From contig JAHILE010000059.1 in NCBI GenBank assembly GCA_018897155.1, forward strand, positions 1-43,606: a DNA stretch of 43,606 bases, written 5' to 3'. The position numbers were made by a program, and so were the translations under genes. A model generated the notes under the pieces. That model did no database searches, had not been told where the DNA came from, and saw only the letters and a list, made by a program, of their open reading frames with translations. This document shows, piece after piece, positions 39,208 to 43,606 of the stretch. Source of the DNA: Nanoarchaeota archaeon (GTDB lineage Archaea; EX4484-52; LFW-46). How positions within the stretch are numbered: the first letter of the stretch is position 1; the number at the start of each line of letters is the position of its first letter.

Positions 39208-41658
39208 TCAATAAACTACGCCGCCATAATAGTTCTGCTCTTCAAAAGGCAACTCCACCTTGTTGATTTCATCCAACGTGTCCAGCGCGTTCATCTTTAT
39301 CAGCTTTTGCGAAATTGTATAGAGCGCATTATCGATGTAGAGCGAACGGCGTATCTGGGTATTGTAGTCATAGTTATAATTATACATCGTTTCATTAAAA
39401 GTTGACGGCGCCTTATTATGGCTTATTTTTCCTTTAAGTGAAATTCCGTTTGCTAAATCTATATTAAATACATATGCTGATTGTTCATAAGTGCTTCGCC
39501 AGAAATCTCCAAATTCAGGCTTAGTATTTTCAACATTCACCTGATGATATTCTGAAACAGGAATAACAAGCAAATTCTTTTCCTTGCTGAAAAGGAATGC
39601 TTTGTGGTCGCGCAATGCTTCTGAATCTGTTCCGCGCTCACCTATTACGTATTTTGAGATCTCTTTTGGATTGGCAACATCAGATACGTCAAACAATGAA
39701 AGCTTCATTCCGGTTATTCGCCCTTCCTCTGTTGCATCCCTTCCGACTCCGATTATATGCGTCTCATCGTAAGGATGCAGATAATCCGATACGCCGGGTA
39801 TTTTAAGGTATCCCAATACCTTCGGATCTTGTGGAACTGACAAATCAATCACAAATAATGGATCAATCTGCCTGAATGTCACCATATAGGCTTTATCGCC
39901 AAGGAATCGTACCGAATAAATACGCTCGCCAGATGCGATATCCTGGAGCTTTCCGACAATATTCAAATCCTCGTCAAGAACATATACGTGATTCAGCGGA
40001 CCTGTCGGCTGAGGTGGCGGAGCCACTCTTTTTTCAGCAATTGTTTTTGTTGGATTCTCTTGCTCTATTCTTTGTTGCTCTTCCCAGGTTATGCCTTCAG
40101 AAGATTCTGAAATACCTTCAGATCCAATGTTCTGTGAAGTTGAAGAAACCGCATTTCCTGTTGCTCCAGATGCAGTTGCTTCAGCAATTGCGGTCTGTGC
40201 ACGCACAATACCCCCACCCATTGGAACAAATCCGCCATTGCCGCTTGTTGTGGTCGCAATTCTAAAATATCCGTTGTGCTCATCCATTGAAAACTGATTT
40301 AGCGTGTTTCCGGGCACTTCGCCGCTTGTCTTGTATTCTATGTTTCCGTTATCTATAGCGATTTTTTGGATGATTGTCTTCTCGCGCTCCTTTGCAATCT
40401 GATTCACAAGCTCTTCCATTTTTACAGCCGTATTTTCTTCAAAAGCCTGCCGTTCTTCAAAACTCAATGATGCAGTATATTTACCAAGTATTTCTGTCAC
40501 TGCCTGCATTTTTGTCTGCTTGCTGATTTCAAGCGCCATTGCAGCATTTATTTTTTCCCGAACATCTGACGGAACTTGTGGCGTTATTATTTCAACCAAT
40601 CTATCGATATAGTCAAATTCGCTCATCCATTTTGTATATGTTATGTAGATGTTTTTCTCGGAAACATACATATTCTGGGCGTAATTAGTCAGAAGAATCT
40701 TGCTTTCAACATCAGTTGGATTGTCAAGATCAATTGAAGCAATTGTTGTAAATACGTTTCCGGGGATGTATTCAAAATAATACATATCCGGGAATGCTGT
40801 TGAAACGGCCTTACCGTTTGCATATATTCTTGGCACAGTTACGTTGTTCTTCGCATCATACAAATAATAAGTGGGCTGATTTGCTATGACGTAAACATAA
40901 TTTCCAATCATTCGCGAATCATAATAATTGCCTTCAAGTGAAACTCCTGATAAAATAGACGGATTATTCCTGTCAGCAACATCATAGATTTTGATAGTGG
41001 TTTTTGACGAATACATTATCGGCGGCATGCGCGCAATACTTACATCCGCCAGTTTTGATGAGCCTGCGATCTCTTTTTCACGCGGCATCGGCTCTGCATA
41101 GTTTTCATAAACCTGCCCGAATATAACAAGCCGGTCGCCATTCAAAAATATTTCATTAACACTGCCATTAAAATCTATTTTTGATAGAACTTTCGCATTT
41201 TCTGCGGGCGATGCCTCAACAATAATTATGCTGTTTCCAGAAACCGTATAAATATATTTTCCGTCATTTTTTACAATGTCCGCCTCATCCACGCCTGCGA
41301 CCTGTATGTTGGTTTGGGAATAATCCGGTGCTCCGCCAACTTCAGGGGCGCTATTATCCGATGCAGACTTACTCGCGCCAGTAACTGCCATTTGTTCGGT
41401 AACCATTGCAGAGCGTGCTATTAATCCGCCATAGCCGTATCCAGAAGTATCTGAATTCTCGGCAAGATATTTTTGAAGCTCTTCAAGAGATGCTATTTTT
41501 TTTAGGCCTGGAGATGCTTGCGGTTGATCAAGAGAGCTATAATGTATGGCAGAATATGCCACAATAATCAAGAACACAATGCCCAGACCCGCAAGAGCGC
41601 TGCCGAAAGCTTTTTTGCCGCAAAACCCCGCATTACAATTTTTTGACATAATTGACAT
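39208..41658 (-). CDS. Secreted, membrane-anchored beta-propeller protein
   Basis: About 816 residues. One hydrophobic helix (FGSALAGLGIVFLIIVAYSA) close to the N-terminus anchors it outside the cell. The rest matches the archaeal and bacterial family of secreted proteins with a C-terminal beta-propeller distantly related to WD40: TNIQVAGVDEADIVKNDGKY, YTVSGNSIIIVEA, NHVYVLDEDLNIVGKLQDIA, IYSVRFLGDKAYMVTFRQ and DPLFVIDLSVPQDPKVLGYL. A poorly structured insert rich in G, A, T and S (about nt 39990-40260) interrupts the propeller. Blades probably bind a ligand or a surface partner. The start at 41658 was chosen because the TATA element at 41691-41700 puts the transcript start near 41671; 41649 is also possible. 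Confidence 0.85.
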   Translation of the reverse strand: MSIMSKNCNAGFCGKKAFGSALAGLGIVFLIIVAYSAIHYSSLDQPQASPGLKKIASLEELQKYLAENSDTSGYGYGGLIARSAMVTEQMAVTGASKSASDNSAPEVGGAPDYSQTNIQVAGVDEADIVKNDGKYIYTVSGNSIIIVEASPAENAKVLSKIDFNGSVNEIFLNGDRLVIFGQVYENYAEPMPREKEIAGSSKLADVSIARMPPIMYSSKTTIKIYDVADRNNPSILSGVSLEGNYYDSRMIGNYVYVIANQPTYYLYDAKNNVTVPRIYANGKAVSTAFPDMYYFEYIPGNVFTTIASIDLDNPTDVESKILLTNYAQNMYVSEKNIYITYTKWMSEFDYIDRLVEIITPQVPSDVREKINAAMALEISKQTKMQAVTEILGKYTASLSFEERQAFEENTAVKMEELVNQIAKEREKTIIQKIAIDNGNIEYKTSGEVPGNTLNQFSMDEHNGYFRIATTTSGNGGFVPMGGGIVRAQTAIAEATASGATGNAVSSTSQNIGSEGISESSEGITWEEQQRIEQENPTKTIAEKRVAPPPQPTGPLNHVYVLDEDLNIVGKLQDIASGERIYSVRFLGDKAYMVTFRQIDPLFVIDLSVPQDPKVLGYLKIPGVSDYLHPYDETHIIGVGRDATEEGRITGMKLSLFDVSDVANPKEISKYVIGERGTDSEALRDHKAFLFSKEKNLLVIPVSEYHQVNVENTKPEFGDFWRSTYEQSAYVFNIDLANGISLKGKISHNKAPSTFNETMYNYNYDYNTQIRRSLYIDNALYTISQKLIKMNALDTLDEINKVELPFEEQNYYGGVVY

Positions 41659-41664
41659 AATCAA

Positions 41665-41685
41665 CACAGACAATATTTGTCTGTG
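41665..41685. promoter_or_regulatory. Perfect 21-bp palindrome at the start of the beta-propeller transcript, candidate operator
   Basis: Arms CACAGACAA and TTGTCTGTG are exact reverse complements around a TAT centre. The palindrome begins 6 bases downstream of the TATA element GGTATAAATA (41691-41700, minus strand), so it covers the predicted transcription start. Binding there would block the propeller gene. The adjacent divergent gene encodes a winged-helix regulator, the natural candidate to bind it. Confidence 0.65.
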
Positions 41686-41690
41686 ACGCA

Positions 41691-41700
41691 TATTTATACC
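41691..41700 (-). promoter_or_regulatory. TATA element of the beta-propeller gene
   Basis: GGTATAAATA on the minus strand is a strong archaeal TATA box, about 35-40 bases before the chosen start codon. It is the reference point for placing the palindrome over the transcription start. Confidence 0.6.
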
Positions 41701-41769
41701 TATGTTTTTCATTCGGCAACGACCGAACAAAGAAGGAATGCTTAAAAGCATAGAACTACAAAAACGATT

Positions 41770-42333
41770 ATGGAGCTAGACCGCAACACAATAAAAGCGC
41801 TTTCTGCAGAAACGCGGCTAAAAATACTGAAAACGCTTGCAAAACAGAAGAAGATGCCGTCGGAACTGTCAAGAGAAATCGGCGTTTCCCCGTCAACTGT
41901 AGTCGGGCACCTCCAAAATCTTGAATCCGCCGGCCTTGTGAAGCGTGTTGAAACCGGGCACAAGTGGGTGTACTACACGCCAACTGACAAAGGCAGGTAT
42001 TTAGTTCAGCCGCGCGTCCCTCTTCAACTGGCGCTGACGCTTGCCGCAGGCATCATAACGGCTTCTTTCGGATTCTTAAGATTTTTTTCGGGTGGCGCGC
42101 TTTCTTCATCAATGCAAAAAGCAGCAACGTCCGAATCAGTCCAGACTACTGCATCTCAGGCCGTATTAGGTGCGCCAGAGGCTGCTTTAGACTCTGCCGG
42201 CACTGCATCGCAAAGCCTGCCTACGGACTGGATTGCAATAGCAATGATCGTGGCAGGCGTTGCCATTATAGCATACGGCATATACAACATAAATAATGAA
42301 AAAAGAATGAATTTAAAATCAAAACATGTATAA
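41770..42333 (+). CDS. Membrane-tethered ArsR-type winged-helix regulator
   Basis: A 187-residue protein. Residues 1-75 form a winged helix of the ArsR type (LSAETRLKILKTLAKQKKMP, then ELSREIGVSPSTVVGHLQNLE and a wing with VETGHKWVYYTPTDKG). Two membrane helices follow (about residues 82-103 and 155-173) with a roughly 50-residue S/A/T/Q-rich stretch between them that should be outside. The DNA-binding domain is thus held at the membrane, inside. No metal-binding cysteines are seen, so it is probably not a metal sensor. A TTAAAAG element about 25 bases before the ATG suggests a leaderless transcript. It is divergent from the beta-propeller gene, with the palindrome between them. Confidence 0.85.
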   Translation: MELDRNTIKALSAETRLKILKTLAKQKKMPSELSREIGVSPSTVVGHLQNLESAGLVKRVETGHKWVYYTPTDKGRYLVQPRVPLQLALTLAAGIITASFGFLRFFSGGALSSSMQKAATSESVQTTASQAVLGAPEAALDSAGTASQSLPTDWIAIAMIVAGVAIIAYGIYNINNEKRMNLKSKHV

Positions 42334-42338
42334 TACAT

Positions 42339-43469
42339 ATGCGCGTTCTTATGCTTGGCTGGTTTGGAAGCAATGCGAATAGCGGTGGAATGGAAGTCCA
42401 TATTCGCGAGATTTGTAAAAATATTACATCAGAAGAACTGGCACTAACGCTCATCATCCCAAAAGGATCGATACGCATTCCTCGCGCGAAAAATATTGAA
42501 ATTGTTGAAATCCCGTGCACTATGCGCGCAAAATCAATCGAAGACATTATAAAAAATGTTTCTAAGTTCAATAAAAACATCGTGCAGGCATTTGAGGCGC
42601 GCGGATTTGCATTTGACATCATTCATTCGCATGACTGGCTGTGCGTTCCGGCGGCAAAGGCGCTTCGCAAAAAAAGCAAAAAGCCGTGGGTCCATACAAT
42701 TCATTCGCTTGAGCATATACGCGCGGGCGAGGAAACAAATTCAAAAATTTCAAGAATAGAAAAATCCGGAATACTTGGCGCCGATAAAATAATAACGGTA
42801 AGCAATCTCATGAAAAAAGAGATGCTGAAAAAATACAAAACAGCTCCTGAAAAAATCGAAGTAATCAGAAATTACACAAGCATGACACTTGATAAACTTG
42901 ACGAAAATAACCGCATTGCGCGCAAAAAAAGAGTTCTTTTTGTCGGACGCCTTGCGCTGCAAAAAGGCATTGAAACGCTCATATCGGCGTTTCCGCAAAT
43001 CCTTAAAAAATACCCCGACACAAAACTCATAATTGCCGGCAGCGGAAATCTGAAAAACAGCCTTATCGCGCTTTCGAAAATAAACGGGATTGAAAAAAGC
43101 GTTTTATTCAAAGGGCATGTAACTGAAAAAGAGCTGAAAGCGCTTTACCGGAATGCGTCTGTTTTTGTCTCGCCTTCTGTTTTTGAGCCGTTCGGAATAA
43201 CGCTTCTTGATTCTGCAGAATTTGGCGCACCAATCATTGCAACAAAAGACACCGGCGCACGTGAAATATTCAGCAGTGAAAGTGTTGCTATTGTCGAACC
43301 GCTTAAAAAAGGCGCGCTTGCAAAAAAAATAGCGGCGCTTCTTGACAGCGAAAATAAGAGAGCGATTATGGCTAAAAACGCAAAACATGATTTGCTGGCG
43401 TCTGACAGCTGGAAAGACATATCTGAAAAAACAAAAAAGGCCTACATGAAGGCCATCGCAAACCAGTAA
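42339..43469 (+). CDS. Glycosyltransferase family 4 protein
   Basis: A 376-residue GT-B enzyme. The N-terminal Rossmann half starts MRVLMLGWFGSNANSGGMEV and has FDIIHSHDWLCVPAAKAL. The C-terminal half has the nucleotide-sugar site VLFVGRLALQKGIETLISAF, then VFVSPSVFEPFGITLLDSAE, with the E-x7-E pair. These retaining enzymes build glycogen-like polymers or surface glycans; the GGMEVHIREI start is common in archaeal glycogen-synthase-like and mannosyltransferase proteins. It starts 5 bases after the winged-helix gene, so the two are co-transcribed. The acceptor is unknown. Confidence 0.92.
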   Translation: MRVLMLGWFGSNANSGGMEVHIREICKNITSEELALTLIIPKGSIRIPRAKNIEIVEIPCTMRAKSIEDIIKNVSKFNKNIVQAFEARGFAFDIIHSHDWLCVPAAKALRKKSKKPWVHTIHSLEHIRAGEETNSKISRIEKSGILGADKIITVSNLMKKEMLKKYKTAPEKIEVIRNYTSMTLDKLDENNRIARKKRVLFVGRLALQKGIETLISAFPQILKKYPDTKLIIAGSGNLKNSLIALSKINGIEKSVLFKGHVTEKELKALYRNASVFVSPSVFEPFGITLLDSAEFGAPIIATKDTGAREIFSSESVAIVEPLKKGALAKKIAALLDSENKRAIMAKNAKHDLLASDSWKDISEKTKKAYMKAIANQ

Positions 43470-43473
43470 ACTA

Positions 43474-43493
43474 CCGCGCCATAAATGGCGCGG
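43474..43493 (+). terminator. Strong hairpin after the glycosyltransferase gene
   Basis: Perfect 9-base arms CCGCGCCAT and ATGGCGCGG enclose AA, starting 5 bases past the glycosyltransferase stop. There is only a short T run afterwards (TTT). It is probably the 3' end or a stabilising structure of the operon transcript, possibly also for a gene entering from the right. Confidence 0.55.
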
Positions 43494-43508
43494 CGTTTCA
43501 TGCATGAC

Positions 43509-43606
43509 TTACGCCGCAAACTGAATCAGCTTACTTTGTGCGCCGAAATTCGGCTTTGTAGATAATGTTTTATGCCAATGCTTCTGTTGCGACTGTTCAA
43601 CATAAT
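43509..43606 (-). pseudogene. Possible methyltransferase remnant running off the right edge
   Basis: An open minus-strand frame enters from the window edge and ends at TAA 43509-43511. Its 31 visible codons read QQKHWHKTLSTKPNFGAQ and then KLIQFAA. This resembles the N-terminus of archaeal SAM methyltransferases that start with a Q-x-x-W-x-x-x-x-S-x-K-P-x-x-F-G pattern, but the frame stops where the methyltransferase core should begin. The start is outside the window. The call is weak and rests on a short stretch. Confidence 0.3.

Overview
The window is a stretch of archaeal chromosome. It encodes both subunits of topoisomerase VI, ribosomal proteins of archaeal/eukaryotic type (eL43/L37Ae, uL16/L10e, eL40/L40e), RNA polymerase subunit P, Trm1, a non-discriminating type GluRS, the NurA-HerA-Mre11-Rad50 set and a UbiA-family ether-lipid prenyltransferase. 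Many genes have a TATA box about 25 bases before the first base of the start codon, which fits leaderless archaeal transcripts. Compact genes, a class III signal peptide, a secreted beta-propeller protein and many genes of no known family suggest a DPANN-type archaeon (Micrarchaeota or Diapherotrites-like), but this is inference only. I see no tRNA, rRNA or CRISPR array.

Layout. 1-3.5 kb: a LAGLIDADG protein with three helix-turn-helix repeats, a ThiI-like protein without its PP-loop, a pilin-like protein with a tandem repeat in its leader, and Sua5. 3.6-3.74 kb: a 139-bp IS6-like MITE with an intact target duplication. 3.8-5.7 kb: two redox proteins and a frameshifted cysteine-rich protein. 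5.8-10.3 kb: an accessory block with a DinD-like gene, a 69-residue protein, a DUF4411 / XRE-ImmA pair and a membrane-anchored trypsin-like protease. 10.3-15.8 kb: housekeeping genes (Topo VI, KH protein, RpoP, L37Ae, L10e) with a truncated PHP gene. 15.9-19.7 kb: Nudix, an MtrA/thymidylate-synthase fusion and Trm1. 19.7-22.5 kb: a second DinD-like gene, a methyltransferase and a frameshifted hydrolase. 22.5-34.7 kb: a nurA-herA-mre11-rad50 repair cluster split by a type IIG restriction-modification gene plus a third DinD-like gene, and carrying two uncharacterised genes between herA and mre11. 34.8-43.5 kb: L40e, prenyltransferase, DUF523, GluRS, M50 protease, a divergent beta-propeller / membrane winged-helix pair, and a glycosyltransferase.

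The strongest new signal is regulatory. A motif ATATCGGCAA (one copy TTATCGGCAA) lies exactly 15 bases upstream of a TATA element at five places, all before accessory genes: the 69-residue gene, the ImmA/DUF4411 operon, DinD-like copies 1 and 2, and the restriction-modification operon that ends in DinD-like copy 3. Every DinD-like paralogue is thus under this promoter type, which suggests one shared, possibly autogenous, control of a scattered DNA-damage or defence set. A second candidate is the divergent pair of a secreted beta-propeller and a membrane-tethered winged-helix regulator, with a perfect palindrome placed at the predicted transcription start of the propeller gene.

The window also holds several broken or odd genes: two apparent frameshifts in C-A(n)-TAT runs, a restriction gene whose conserved N-terminus has no ATG/GTG/TTG start, a PHP stub and a possible methyltransferase remnant at the right edge. 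Arrays of short stem-loops recur between genes, and once inside a coding sequence.
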